Of a stretch of DNA of 64,000 nt, positions 1 through 14,800 are shown piece by piece. This DNA comes from Aradus depressus (Eukaryota > Arthropoda > Insecta > Hemiptera > Aradidae). Positions within the stretch are counted from its first letter, which is position 1, and each line of letters starts with the position of its first letter. The position numbers and the translations under genes were made by a program. The notes under the pieces were generated by a model, which made no database searches, had not been told where the DNA came from, and worked only from the letters and a program-made list of their open reading frames with translations. The stretch spans positions 31,622,066-31,686,065 of the forward strand of contig OY759215.1 of the NCBI GenBank assembly GCA_963662175.1. Reading direction: 5' to 3'.

Positions 1-107
1 TTATTTTACCTCCCAAATTACATAAACTAAAGGCCTCGGCCGGGTTTCGAACCAGCGACCTTGAGATCAGTAAGCAAGCACACGTACCACTGTGTTACCG
101 TCGCCCC
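1..107 (-). mobile_element. SINE-1 copy, cut by window edge
   Basis: Reverse copy of the tRNA-derived SINE: GGGTTTCGAACCAGCGACC is the B box in reverse, and GCGACGGTAACACAGTGGTA (reverse) the decayed A box. The 3' part lies left of the window. Confidence 0.75.
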
Positions 108-832
108 TTTATTTATGTATATATGAAGCAGTGTTGTCGCTGCTACAGTGATGTAAGGACAAACAAACGCCATTTCAACTTAATTAATATAGATAGATTA
201 AGCTGGAACTGGTAAAATTTACGCCCCTAGATGGCAGACATACGTTTTTAACAACTCAATTGTTCTAATAAATTAAGCATATGAAAATGTTCAAAACAAG
301 TCAAAAATTCATGCACCAGTTCTTAAAAAATTACGCATCTCTTAAGACGTGTCAAGGTTTTTTGATTTTTTTTTTCCAAATGACCTACTATTGAATGAAA
401 GTTTGAGATGTATATTTTTGCCAATTCATATTGACATACACAAAATGTCATGACAATTAGCCTAAAAATACTATTATTTAACTGAAGTGTTGTACTTGAA
501 CCATCAACAAGCAATTTTGCTTTCACAAAATGCACTTCGTGTCTATAACCTTTGAAAACCCCTTGTCATAACGTAAATTGAGTGTTAAAAAATATATATC
601 ACAAGATCAGATCAGATCTTGGGAAACCAAAAGGAATTTTTCTTGGTGATGGCTTGACTGAAGGGTAGATCACTTAAAGATTGAAAACATTTACCTTGGT
701 TTAAATATCAACCACTTAGTCCTGGATAGTCAAACTTGCTTCGACAGAGACTATCATTAAGCACCGAACTTTGTAAACAGAGGTCTTTTGGTACTAGCAG
801 AATAACAATGTAATGAATATATATAAACGTAC
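108..832. other. No gene seen (intron of the peroxidase)
   Basis: AT-rich. Intron between exon 14 and the next exon left of the window. No coding or repeat signal recognised. Confidence 0.6.
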
Positions 833-925
833 TGAAATATTTGCATGTATCTGTTGACAGTTGTGTTTGGCATTGATCCAAACAAATCTTCAAATTGTTC
901 ACTCCAAGGAAGTCCACAGAATTTC
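833..925 (-). CDS. Peroxidase exon 14 (last seen)
   Basis: It encodes [20 protein letters not shown] then [11 protein letters not shown], the family segment R-xxCGLPxxxxFxDL. Acceptor TTTTCAG. The frame stays open past a consensus donor GTACGT at 832, and stopping there leaves phase 2, so the remaining C-terminal part (usually HPxDIDLxxGGxxE and after) must lie left of this window. Confidence 0.85.
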
Positions 926-3900
926 CTGAAAATTAATAAATATTTACAATTTATAACTTATTGTTGTTGATGTGTTAACATCAAATTAATATACATAAGT
1001 AGTAACTTACTACTAAAACTAAAGTAATAAACTATTTTTATCTTTACACATCATTAATAGTAAACCGTTTAAAAAACAGGTTTAAGTTGAGTCGAACTTT
1101 TGGGTATGTATTTTTATTATGTGCACTGATGAAATGCTTGTATCATCCATAAGTTGTTTGTAGCGCTGAAACCGGGTATTTGTAACAATTGTTTTGTGGA
1201 ATAAACATTATTTCAAAAAAATAAATTTGTTTTATTTATTTAAGAACTAATCAACAAAAGGTATTTAAACACTGACGAAAAATCATGTATATCAGGGGCT
1301 TACCTGTCAACATTCTTTTCCCAATTCTCAAACAATATTTTTTAATATGAAAATCTTAATAATAATATTGTATATTGTTTTCATTATATTAAAAATATAT
1401 ATTTTTACTTCCCAAGCTAAACGGAGTAATCAGTCAAAAATTCGATGTGGATTTTTCAACAGAATATCAATGTGTCTGTGAACACGATAACTTCCGATAG
1501 TACGAATGTATCGACACGAATACAGCTCAAGTATATGGAAATGTATTATAGAAAAAAATAATAATAAAATATGTCTTCATATATCCCTCGTTTGGCTTAA
1601 CCATATTTAAAATAGAAGATAAAAGTGAAAAATAAAAATGCAGTACTTTATATGATTTTTGAAAAGTTTGGAAAGGGCTGCCTATGACATATTTCTACTT
1701 ATTAAATATTACCTGTACTGCATGAAACCGGGTATTCCGAATTCTCTGCCTCGCTGCATATTAAAAGCCACCAAATCCAAACCTGCGTGGTGTCCTGGCT
1801 TCTTGAACAAGTGGTTAGTTACCTGAGTACAAAAAAATTATCTAAACTAGTAACACAGTCTCACTACTCTCTACATTGAAAAATGAATAATTCAAATGAC
1901 ATTTTAATAATACGTTTAAAGTAAAAAATAGTTGACACACGATTAGAAAATTATTTTATTTGTGCAAAACGTTCATCGGAATTTTCATGTTGGCAATTTG
2001 GTCAAAAGAATAAGAATGTGAAGTTAAATTCAGCATAAAAAAATGGTTTTGCATGCATACGTATAAGCCACATTAATCTATAGACGATAATAAATATATA
2101 TTATATAGATAATAATAAATAGAACATATATATGCTTAGTTGTTTACCAGATTCTATTCGATCCAATATTATAATTTAATTTTACTGTAGTTAATTGTTG
2201 CGCCTGTTATTTATTGAGCCGACTTCAAAAGCTTTAGAATGTAATTTAGATTAGTTATTAATTTATTTAACAATAATATAAATCTAATATACATTTTTAG
2301 TGCTTCATTATTATAATTTATGTACTACGGTCTCAAATTTGTCATATTTGATTAGAAATGAAAAAGTAGAGTGTTTTCTTTAATTTTAGCCATGTTTTGT
2401 TCAACGTTTTGATCGTGTGCGCTCATTAGAAGCAGAGATGTGCGGTTCAGAATAGTAGAAAAGTGTCTGAAAAAGAAGCAGTTTTGCACGGAAGGGTTGT
2501 AGGTGGCTGATATACACCAATATTTAATAGATAGGAGAAGGCCTACTTTCATTTTCCCACGCCTACTCATTTGGTCTATTGAGATGTTTAAGGAGATTTT
2601 GATCTCAGTGGATAGTGTTCTAGCCTATTGAGCTCAACATCACGGGTTCGAAACCCGGCTGATGCTCTTAGGTTTTTTATCTGGGAGGTGAAAAAACCTT
2701 GAGCATGTCGTCCTTCCGATGATATGTTAAGCGACGGTCCCTAGCCTATGCGATTATGATACTCAGGCTCATGCCCACCAGAGCGACGGAAGATGGCTTT
2801 GGCAGTCGACGATATGACTTCGTGGTTAAAGCCAAGGCTTAAGTCACAATAACTGTCCACAATTAACAATAATTGAAGCCTAGTCTTGAACAACCATGTA
2901 ATTGACTTTTTTTTTTATATAGTAGTTTAGTTAATTGTGTGAAATGTAGAGTGCGACTCATAACGGCTTGCAACAATAAAATAAATCAGCTGTAGAAGCG
3001 AGATGGTTATTTGAATAATGTTTTGTAATATATAATAATTATATTCTAATAATTATTTATATTAAATAATTATTTGTAATATATATAATTATTATCTAAT
3101 ATTTCAACGTTTTTTCAACCCGGACATTAATGATTATTGTTAATTAAGACTAATTGCAACAAAACAATTAATATATCAGTATTAATTTAACATTTGTGAA
3201 TACTGAGGATGGGCGTACAGTCCAACTCTTATATGTCCTATTTCTTAAGTTTCTCTGGGATGATAATATGTTGCTTTCTTCCCGGAATTATTTGCCAAAG
3301 GTGTCTTTTTTATTTTTTTATTGTTGACAATATTCTAAGGGTCTCAAAATATTGTAAAAAAAAAAAAAAAAAAAAAAATGGAAAAAGAATGCCGGAAAAA
3401 AGCAGCAAGTTTTTATAAAAATTAAGTTTTAAAATAAAATGGAAGAAAAAGAGCTGCGACAAACAAAAATACAAAGAAATGAAATGACAAATTCAGCTCC
3501 AGAGTTGGTGAATTGGTAGAAATAATGCATCAAAATGTCGGTCTTACCACGAAACTATCTAATGAACAACTTAAATAAAATTGTAATAATAATTACTGTT
3601 ATAAAAAAACAGATCACCTCTTGTGTAATAGAATCATCCATAGCCTGAGCGACCTGGTTCATCAAACCCATCAAATATTCATCCATAACGCCAGCTCGAT
3701 ACAAGTCGTAGGGTCTACGAATTAGGTCGGAGAGTCGTTTAGAGGCTAAAATCACAATAGAGTAACAATAATTGTAACAATTATGAACAAAGTTAAAACA
3801 TTCAAATGTCTAAATATAAGTCACCAATAAATTTATGAGCTTTGCTCCATCGTTCGACAGCAGTGGGAAGTAGAGAATGTCCAAACCGAAATGCAGCTGA

Positions 3901-6900
3901 GGAAAATGCATCAATGATGTTGGCATTAATTGTAGGATCATATCCGTCCCAGTAACCCTAAGAGAAAAACACAATCATATTAAATTATTTTGTACTCAAC
4001 TAAAGAAGGTTCACTGTAAATAGGCAAGTGTGGTTATGTGGTAGTGCTATTTTTTTTTAAAAAGTCTTTCATTTTATTAATGTTTATTTATACAAAAGTT
4101 AAGAGTATAATGATTCTAAAAAAAAAACTCATTCACCCCCCACAGACGAAAAATTATATACTCAAAAAATAATAACAACAAAGGTTCTACATTTAATTTG
4201 GCACTAGTACAGATCCAATTGTTTCTGTATATCTTTTATAATTTATATTCAATACAAATAACACATTACAAGTCAGAGGTATATCATTTAATATTGGTAA
4301 ATCTAAAGTATTACTTCAGTAATACCACAATAAATGTGCCATCCCTAATAGAAGTGATAGGTACTTAATATTTTCTGCAGAGAAATTGTGAAACACTTCA
4401 TGAAAAATAAAGAAAAACTTATGTATTTTAAAAAATATTGTCTATTTCACAAAATATATATAATATATGGAAGTACTTTCGGTATTGCTACCATCTTCAG
4501 CCAATACTGGGATATTTGTGAAGTCCTGGCTGAAGATGGTAACAATACCGAAAGTATTTCCATATATTATATATATTTTGTGAAACAGACAATGTTAAAA
4601 AAAAAAACATACGTTTTTCTTTATTTCCTAGTATAAGTGTCCAAATGCTACGTCATACCAACGTCCAAAATGTAAGAAAATCTTATTTTTAGAACTTTTG
4701 TTCATGAGTGTTGTTATTGCTACTAGAACTTGGCAAAAGAATCTTTAGTTTTTAAAAATTTTTTGTGATATATTTTATAATGTTGAGCTGTATGGTCTCA
4801 TTTTAAAATAGGATTATTTTAATTCTTGAGTTTTTTTTTTTTTTTTAAACTTATTGTTTTTGACAAATGTATGCATTTTTTTTTACAAAAATTCAAAATA
4901 TTTTCTCACATAGTTTATTTATGAAAAATTAATAGGAATATTCTGTAATAAAATGGGATTCGCATTTTAAAATTATACTTAAATTAGGATAACTTAAAAA
5001 AATTGTCAATTATTCTTATTTCAGTATTCAGACCTAAGTGTTGTTTAGGTTTAATGCCCTCCAAAGTTATACACATACTCCCAATCAGGGCAGAAAGGAG
5101 TCTAAGTCCTTCCTAGTAGTTGCACCTACAACAGGTAGCACTAGTGATAAGGGAATGAGTGACTGGCGACTCTACACCTACCAACTAGATCGAACCAACC
5201 TACCTACTTTACGTGTGACATAACCGGCTTGGTTTTACAAACACTTTTCATATTGAATTCTATTAAATGTAAATCATAAATATAAAAACCTCTTTTTCAA
5301 GCATGAGACCGAATTTTTCCATGACATTTTTTCCTAAAATAATAGGAAGGAACTCATTGAATGTAATGTGCTGGATCTGGGCAATAACAATCCGTCGAGC
5401 TTCCTGAAACAAGTACAACAACTTTGTTTAGATCACATCATTTATATTGTAAAATGGGTAATTTTTTGTGTGTATTATCGAATATTATAAATAAAATCAT
5501 TTAACTTGTTTAACTATTATATTTACTAATTCTGCAAAATTAAATACATCAAGATTACAAAATTATATATGCAAAATTATATACATATTTGTATTCTTTA
5601 TGTACATAATTTTGCAGAATTAGTAAATATAAAAGTATATAATATATACATAATTGTGTATATATAATTTGAGACACCAATATTCGAGAGCTCACCTCGC
5701 ATTGTCTCGCCTTGAGCATCTATTGTTGTATGTAGTTGTGGGGTTGCAAGCTACTGTACAATCGACCTGTGCGGTTATCCATAATACACTCTCCGAATAC
5801 ATTTCTGCGATCTATGTCGATATAGTGAAAATCTAATAAAATAAATAAAAACAAACAACCTGTTTAACTTTTATATTGGCTAATTCCACAAAAATAAATT
5901 CATAAAGTGTAATATAATATATGTACATACAATTTATGTATATTTGTCAATATAAGAGTTAAACAGGGTCTTTATTTTTATTTATTTTATTAGCTTTCCA
6001 GTACATCAGCAGAAAAGTGTTCGGACAGTGTATTATGGATAACAGCACAGGTCGGTTGTACAATAGGTTGCAACTAAGGTTTACAATCCCGGGATCCCGG
6101 CATTTTTCACGTTCTACAAACTCGGCATTGAAATTTTCCAATCCCGGGATTTTCGGGATTTATTTTATTTTAAGTTTTTATTAATTTTTTTAATTATCTA
6201 TATCTTTATCTAAAGTAGTTGGGAATAACAATAATGTATAATATTAAAAGAATGCAAGTAGGGATTTTATGTAAATTTGAGAGATGGCAGCGAAGAAAAA
6301 AACAGTACCTACCTACTATGAAATAATTAACTCTCGGATCTCGGCTTTGAATCACAATATTCCTGGAAGAAAAAGTACACAGCACATGTCTCTCTGGGCT
6401 CTGCCCTCCTCTTACCATGATTCAGTTCAGTTTTTATTTGAACGAAACAAGATCTGGAGAGCCAGCTGAAGAAAGAAATGAGTGTTTTGGAAAAGAGTGG
6501 TAAAAGAGGATTGTACTTAAACTTTGTGTACAGATCATTGGCAACAATTCCACCGACCAGTGTAGAGGCCGCAAGGGCCTTTTCTGCGGCTGAGTACTTT
6601 TGTACCAAGCTGAGGTCAAGATTAGGCGATAACTCATTTTTTCAAACTTACATATTCAGATGTTATTTTAATTATTCCCAAAAATTCCGTTAATACAGGG
6701 ATTAATACTGAATGAGTTGAATCCCGAAATTTCGAGATCAAGTTCCAATCCCGGGACTGCAATTCCTAGTTGCAACCCCACAACTAGATACACCTTAGAC
6801 GGGCAATGCGAGAATGAGCTACTATTCATGCGGAGGAACATCTAAATATCTATATCTAATTCATTTAATGGTAATCCTGAAATATGCATGGTGTGCTTAC

Positions 6901-8807
6901 TTGGTAGAGGGTTTCGTCGTCCCAGTGAGGGTTGACTTGTGCCAGAAGTTTGGCCAGTCGGTTGTGCTCCCTCGCCATTAGGGTGTGCATACAGGCCAAC
7001 ACCAGCTGTTCGTTCACTCGTACCTCACCTGAAACAGTACCTATTTGTAACATCGTTTTCATTACTTACTATAGGCCGCTGTGGTCCATGCAACCACAGC
7101 ATTCCATAGTATTTTCTCTTCCGCTTTGTTTTGCGGTTTTACAACAAGTGGTACTGGGTTGTTTGCTCATCAGAGCCTGGAGGACTGCTCTGCCCCTTCA
7201 AGATAATTTTTTCCATCGTATTTATATTTCTCAATTGCTGCGGACTGCTACATATAATACACAAAAAAGGCTAATTTCCTAATCAGTTTAAAGTCTTGTT
7301 ACAGAGGTACTCAACTCAATGCGACCCTATTTTCATCCAGACGCTTGCAGTTATAAAGATGAAACAAACACAACCTTTTACTATTGTATATCCATCATCA
7401 AACCTCCGACCCCTTGCGTGGACACTAATCCAAGCCAGACGACTCAATTTCCATCATCTTGAATATCTTTGGAAATAACTTACCCGATCAATATCATTTT
7501 TGGGTCATTTCTCTTTTCAAAATGACTTTTATCAGGATTTGAAATAAAAAAAAACATAGCATCCCATCGGGGGAAAAAAAGAACCCCCCAAGGTGTAATG
7601 ATAGATTTAAAGTGAGGATAAAAAATAGTGAAAATTGTTTGTTTCTTCAACTATTCAGGTGACAATAGTGTCGCATTAAAGTTGGGCCACCCTGTATTTT
7701 CCAATTGTTGAATGTGGAACCGCTATAATTAAACCTTACTAATAAAACTACACTAAAAAAAAAACTTCAAAAATTGATCTATTAGCTATTTTTGTTGTTT
7801 TTTAACAAACGAATCAAAGGGGTCTTTCTTTTCTGGTAAGTTAATGGTTGCATTATTCGTAACATTGCTTCAATAAACTCGATTTTTTTTCTCCAAATAA
7901 GAAGTTGTGCGAAGAAACGATTGAAATATTTAAATACTGATTCCAATTAATCACTATAAATACTAAAAATATAATACAAAAAATATATTTTTCAAAAATA
8001 TAACCTCTTTTAATTACAGCACACTAAAAAGTAGAAAATAACTTTTTCTTTCCGCAGAATTTCGCGGAGACAGAAGTAGACAGGTTATAGACAGTATCAT
8101 CAATGCAACATAAATTGCTACATCTTATAATATGTGGACATTTATTTTTTTAATGTCTATTATTCATATTCTTACCCAATGCCGATCGCCTGTGGGAAAA
8201 AAAAAGTTTCTACTTTCCAGTGCTAGTGCACAAATAATTGAAATACAAGATATATTTTTGAAAAACTGTTTTTAATCTCTTACTTTTTACATAATTGTAA
8301 CCGGGATCGGCAGATTTAACGTCACCAAACCGAATTAATATAAGTTATATAAAAAAAACTGTTTTTAATGTACTGTTATTTTTGTATTAGCACTTTTCTC
8401 TTAGAAAGTGTTACTATAAGTAAACTGAACGCGAATATTTGCCAGTGAAGACTTTTAACAAATGTACCATGTAATGCTTGAAATATTTATGTTATAACTC
8501 ATACTGAGAAATATATAAATACATATATGTTGACAGTAAAGCCTTGTGAAAGTTGAAAGCGAAGTTGGGATCATGGTGAACATACGGCGTGACAGTCGCT
8601 TTCAAACATACGAGGCAGTGCAGTCAAACTGTTTTAGTTTTATAGTCCCACACTATCCAGGGCTACCTTCCCTGGATGTGCGTCACAGCATTTCCCCCTC
8701 CAATGCAAAAAAAAAAAAAAGTTTCATATATTATATGTTTAAATTAATTTTCTTCCCTACATTTCCGAATAATGACGAAAAATGATTGCCAATGTTTGAA
8801 AAACATC

Positions 8808-8847
<40 letters not shown>

Positions 8848-11800
8848 CAGTTTTAAAAGAGGGTGCGCCTTGCGTTGCAGCAACATCACCCAGTCTACGT
8901 TTAGGCAAAGCTCGGGATCATTACATTGCCTGTTTCTGCTCCCGCCAGGAGCCGACGAATCGGCAGAACATCGGGTAGTCAGTTTCCGTCACCATCTGCC
9001 GTAGATCTAGTCCCAAATACGATCTTGTCCCATGAATCAACTCCACCCTAGCTTGGTCGTACAGCGGGCATTCGAGGACCACATGTTCTGCAGTCTCGAT
9101 ACCGCCGCACGAACAGTTCGGGGTGTTCTTCCTGTGAAAGAAGAACAGCTTGGAGTTGAAATCACCATGACCTGATAATATTTGAGACGTCCAGTGATTA
9201 GGCTGTACCCATGTTGAGTCAAGGCGTACCTGGACGTCCGGGAAGTATGCGTACGTCGTTCGGCCATCCGGGCATCGTGACCAACGTTGTTGCCATTTTT
9301 CCACAATCCAATTCTGGACGATGTCCTTGCAGCGCACTGGTCTGGACTGTCCGCGCATCTCTTCCTCTAGGGCTAGACGTAAGGGCTCATCAATATCTGC
9401 TCCTAAGGGCATGTTGCGTCTACAGAAATACGAAGCGACAGCCCCATCCAAGATCAAGTCAATGGGGGCGGCTCCCGCTAGTACCTGTAGCGCAGCCGTA
9501 GAGACAGTACGATAAGCCCTTGTAACTCTTAAAAGGGCTGCTCTCTGGGCTTGCGTCAGAATCGTGCGCTGCCGATTCGTGGGGCGGTGCCACCAACCTG
9601 CAGCAGCGTACCTTGCTACAGCCACGAATACCCCTGTGTAGATGGTCCTACACGCGGAATAGTCGAGGCCCCACGTCGCGCGGGCTAGGCGACTCAGGGC
9701 GTTGAAAGTGGCTATCGTCTTTTCTTTAATGGCAACAACGTGGGGCGTCACTTTCAGGCCTCGTGCGATCCGCACCCCAAGGTACGTTATCACAGCTGGG
9801 CATTCAATGTGCCGCCCATGGACTGTCAAAACCAGGGGTTGTCGAGCATCGGGTCTCCCCCTCATCAGTAAGGCCGAGGTCTTACTCGGTGAGAGAGCCA
9901 GCTTATTGGCGCAGCACCAGCTGCCTATATCGTCTATTGCAGTTTGCGCGCGAAGGGTAAGGTTGGCATGACTATCATCCTGAACTGTAACCACGAGATC
10001 GTCGACATAGGCGATTGCCTTATGCCCACGGTTCTCGAGGTCACGGAGCAACCCGTCAAAGAGTATATTCCACAGGGTTGGTCCGAGAACCGATCCCTGA
10101 GGACAGCCTCTAGTGACGTCCACTGTAGTACTAGTATACAGCTGGCTTATGGTGGCGGATCGATCGCAGAGGAAGCTAGATATCAGCGCAAATAAATTCC
10201 TAGGCAATTCCATAGTCCGCAGTCTCGTGAGGATGGCTGGCCACCAGGCGCAATCAAAGGCCGACGCAATATCGAAGAAAACGCAGAGGGCATATTTGCC
10301 GTCGCGTTCTTCTACGTCTGCTCTCAGCATCCTCAATGCGTCCTCGGCAGATCTACCCCTCATGCAGCCAAATTGCCTATGGGATACTAAGGCATGTACT
10401 TGCGTTTGAATTCCATTGAAGATAAGGGTCTCCAGTACCTTCCCAAAGACGGGGAGCAGGCTGATTGGTCTGTAGCTCTTTGCCAAGGAGAGGTCCCTGT
10501 CCCCGGGCTTAACAAAGGTGCATATTAGAGCACGCTTCCAAGCGCTCGGGAAATGGCCTCGCCTTAGACAAGCGTTGAACAGATGTAGAAGATCTGTCTT
10601 GATGGTCGGGAATGCTTTCTTGATTATAGCGGCGTCGATGAGATCGTTCCCAGGGGCGCCGCCACTCTTTTGTTTCCCAACCGCCAAGAGCAGATCGAGC
10701 TCGTCCCAGTCAGGTGCATTTTCCGTCTCTGGCAGGGTACGAGCAGCGCTCCTGATATCGCGTTGGCCGGGCGAATCCTGTGCCGGATCGTCAGCGGGAA
10801 AGGCCTCCTCCAGGAATAACCTGTTCGTCTCCGCTAGGGACATTGCTTGCAAGTGGCCGTCCCTGATGGAGGCTACAGGTGGAATTGATTTGAGCCTCCC
10901 AGTGATAACACGGTAAGGTATTCCCCACGGGTTCCTACTGCTTTCTTCCTCAACAAAACTTCTCCAACTCTCCTTTTTTGCGGTCTCGACTCTCCTGCCA
11001 TACGCCCTGCTGAGCTGCCGGTACTCCTCCCTTCGCGCCTCCCTTTGGACTGGGTCTCGGCACCGCTGATACCTCCGCCTGGCACGATAAACGGTCCTCT
11101 TGTCAAGGGTAAGATCTTTGCTCCACCAGGGTACCTTCTTAACCCGGTGGACCTTCTTGGGGATGGTCTCGTCAGCAGCTCGAAGTAATAAATTACTGAG
11201 TTTGCCGACCTCATCCTCAATCTGGTCATCCGGGTCCGAACTCCTGAGACCTTCCCATTCTTCATCACAGGAGTAGGCAGCAACGGCGGTCACAAAGGCG
11301 TCAGATATTGTTTTGCGTGTAGCGTAACGGGGGTCTTTTTTTATTTATTTTTTTCGACCCATTTGTGCTCATTTCTATATTGAAACCAGTATTATGGCAT
11401 CATCATGACCAAATTTTTAGTGACAACAAAAACAAAAAAAAAACGATAAAATATTTATTCAAAACATTTCGTTGTCTATTATTACCAGCCTCAAAACAGA
11501 AGTCTGTGGAGTTGGCTCTGGTGCACCCTTCGTCCGGATTTTGGATCTTCAGAGGCAGCAGGTCCTTGAGGCCGTATTCAGCGAAGGCAGGATTCATCCT
11601 TAGAAGTCCACCGAGTCCTTCTCTCAAATGTCTACAAACATCAAACACATGGTTGGTGGTTACGATTTACTAAGTTAATTTTCACAGTTTTTAGAAACTC
11701 GGTTCTTATAAAATTTTGCTTGTTGCCGCGTTGCCACAGATGACTGCCCCAGGTTCATTTGGAAACTGATGAATAATCGAACACAGTTGTTTTTGTGTTA

Positions 11801-14800
11801 GCTTTTGGTTTTGTGGCTTAGCTATTATTACCAGACGAAAGACTAGATTATCCTTCCACAACTTTATTTTGATCCCCCATAGTCCCTAGTTTTATTTACT
11901 GGTTTCTATATTATCAATTATCCTCCCGGAGATGTTTTAAGAAAGAGAGAGAAAGGAAGAAGTATTGTAAAGTGTCACAAAGAGAGAAAGAGAAAGAGAG
12001 AAGTGTGAGAAATTATCTTAAGGGAAGAAAGAGAGAACGGATTTAAAGAGTCTTCGAGAGAAATAGAATGTCTTAAAAAGAAGAGATGCCTTTAAGGGAG
12101 ATGCCTTTAAGCGACTTGAAGAGAGAAAGAAAAAAATAGTTGTCTTTCCTCATGTCGTCCCTCAAAGCAAATAAACAGCTGCGGGAGGATGATTAATAAG
12201 ATACCAAATTAATAACGACAATTACAACGTTCACCCATTGTTTAACTTAGTGAGTTTTACCAATCAATTATAGAGATATCATCAGTATACATTTATAATA
12301 TGTTTTACAGTTAGAAGGGTGAATCAGGTCCCTCTGGCAGATCAGAAGTGGAAGGGGAATAGGCCACTTCGGGCCAATAGGAGAGCAGAGAGAGCGTCAT
12401 GTTACCTTGAAAACAGTCCAACGTTGTTACTATTTCTGCCCTGTAGTAGCATTGCACTCTCTTCTCACTCCTCAGTCGCCAAATAGATGCCGATTTTTTT
12501 TTTTTTTCAATGATTGTACTTTTTTTTACTCTTATTTCTTGTGAACGGAGAAAGTAATGATATTTACCGAAAAGAATAAGCAGGTAATTCAAGGGTTGCA
12601 TATAACAAAGCCAGAATTAAAATCCAGAGGAATGACAAATATTTCGGTGTTAACATCTTAAAAATCTTAATTCTTATCTAAAAATCTTAGAAGGCTAGGT
12701 GGGAACTCAGTGTAGAGGGGACAAGAAAAAGCGGCAACAACGCGGCTCATCCCCAATCCACTCTTCAACGATCTGAGGGACATGACTCACCGTCCTCAAT
12801 GTAGCAAATTCTATATCAACTCTAAATTTTGGATTATAGTCTACAAAGAAGTCATTTTCGATCACTTACTTTCTGAACAGTGTACCTGGTACAAGTAGCA
12901 TTTAATATTTTTCTTCTGGTATCATATTCACCCAGACTGGCCCTATTCGAATTATTACATTCATGAACAGTAACAATAGAATAAAATGTAGTAGAATGGT
13001 ACAAACCTGGAATATTCTTCAGTGACTCCATAGACAGTGTTACCGTCAATTACTCCAGTGAGAGTGTTGAAAGGAACTCGAGCTCCTGGAAAACATCAGT
13101 AAATATTATTAATATTGTACAAGAATTATTAAGTACAAAAAATGTTTTGTAAAACTCAAAACAAATACAACAGATTAAAGGAGACTAAGTACTCTTTTCA
13201 CAAACAAAAAATAAATATAGAAACAATGAAAAGTATCTATTTTTGAAAGAAAATACTATTATTTGTAGTTAAAAGCAGGATTAAGTCAATGTGTTCCAAC
13301 GATGACATTATTAGCAGCAATTAAAATATTCAGTGCTAAATTTGACAATAGTTCAGAAGTGCGATATCTCAGAATTATTGAAATAATTTATGGTTTCCAG
13401 ATTTACTTTGTGAAGCTCCATTCTAGGAATAGATAATTAAAATACACACTTTCTTTGCCAAACTTTACTATATTCTCAAATACTCGACTAGTTTTCAAGA
13501 GTCACTTACAAAAAATATAGGGGGGGGGATAGACTCCCGGGAGCACAGCCCGCAGTTTCCGTGGTTAGCGCTGCAGACTTTTTGTTATTAATTTGGGAGA
13601 CTCGGACCTCTAGAAGGTTTTTCTGAGGTAACCACTGACTGTATAATACCCACTTAAGCTGACTTTACATCAGCAGCAAAAATACAAAATGCGGCAGCAG
13701 CAAATGCACCCTGTGGTTTCTGTGTTTTTAGAATTAAATGACTCACAGCCAATAGCGTGCATTTGCTGCTGTTGCGCTTTGCATTTTTACTGCGCATGTA
13801 AAATATAGGGAGTATATATCTTCATAAATGAAGATTTTGAGCGAAGAAATGAAATGATGGAGTTCATATATATATTAAAATAAATGTAATATGACTTGTT
13901 TTGTACATGTACATTTATGTAAAGCACAACATTCGTTTATCATCCAAAAATCGTGAAAGAACTTCCTCTTTGAAGTGTTCTCGATCATTTTCCAGCAACT
14001 TTCTGTGCACGCTTAGCATGCAGAGACCATTGAGACGGAAGTTTTTTGCTCTGGCCAGGGGGGGAGGGCGTGCCTGTTATCGTTTGAATCCATCGAAGTA
14101 ATTTTGCTCTTAACTATAAATAATATTAGAAATAAAGGTTCATTCAGACATTTAAAGATTTACAATTAAGTTAAAACGAAACGATTAAATTAAAACAATA
14201 AACAATTTCTAAGAGAAACTTGGATTATGAAACAGATATTTCAAAACCAGAATGTCATGTTTCCTGGTTTTGATTATTAAAAAAATATAAAAGATAACTT
14301 TAGCGATATTAGCATGAACTTTCTAAAGGTCTAAACGAGAACAAAATATGACACGAAATAACTTGATCTGCTTAACACGCCAGGGAGGATTAGTACAGGT
14401 AGCAAGTATTATGAGAGGACTACTAATGGGGATTAGGGAGATGAGAAGAAAACAAATTCCCCAAAGCAAATTAATCAAATAAGTTTACGCTCTCCCTCTG
14501 AAAGCAATCATCAATTTGCTTGAAAATCTAAATGGGTCGTACTCATGGATTTTTGAGTCCTCCTTAATTTCGTGGGAATACATTCGTTATTATCATAATG
14601 TATCAATTGTTATTAGGTTAGGTTAGGTTTTATGACTCGCCCGGGCTTTAACTACGAGGTCATATCACCTACTACCAGAACGCTCTTCCGTCACTCTGGT
14701 GGACATGAGCTCGACTCTACTGTGGGAGTCCTAAATGTTGCCTACCCTAAATTTTTATTCATCTAGGGTAGGGGTCTTTAACGAGTACCTGACATCGTAC

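Larger units (their letters stand above)
5690..6840. mobile_element. Palindromic element interrupted by the hAT insertion
   Basis: The left arm (about 5690-5905) and right arm (about 5940-6066 plus 6777-6830) are inverted copies sharing the stretch around TTGCAACCCCACAACTA and the stretch CTGTTTAAC...ATTTATTTTATTAG. Removing the hAT element restores the right arm. Part of the left arm (CCGAATA...GTCGATATAGTG, 5780-5840) recurs near 48210-48250, so it belongs to a dispersed family. Confidence 0.55.

Noticed and set aside
6327..6637. Minus-strand frames over the hAT relic as a gene
   Set aside because: They are antisense shadows; the plus frame holds the recognisable hAT dimerisation motif.
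9037..10916. Several 80-130-codon frames on both strands
   Set aside because: All are shadows within the GC-rich LINE reverse-transcriptase frame.
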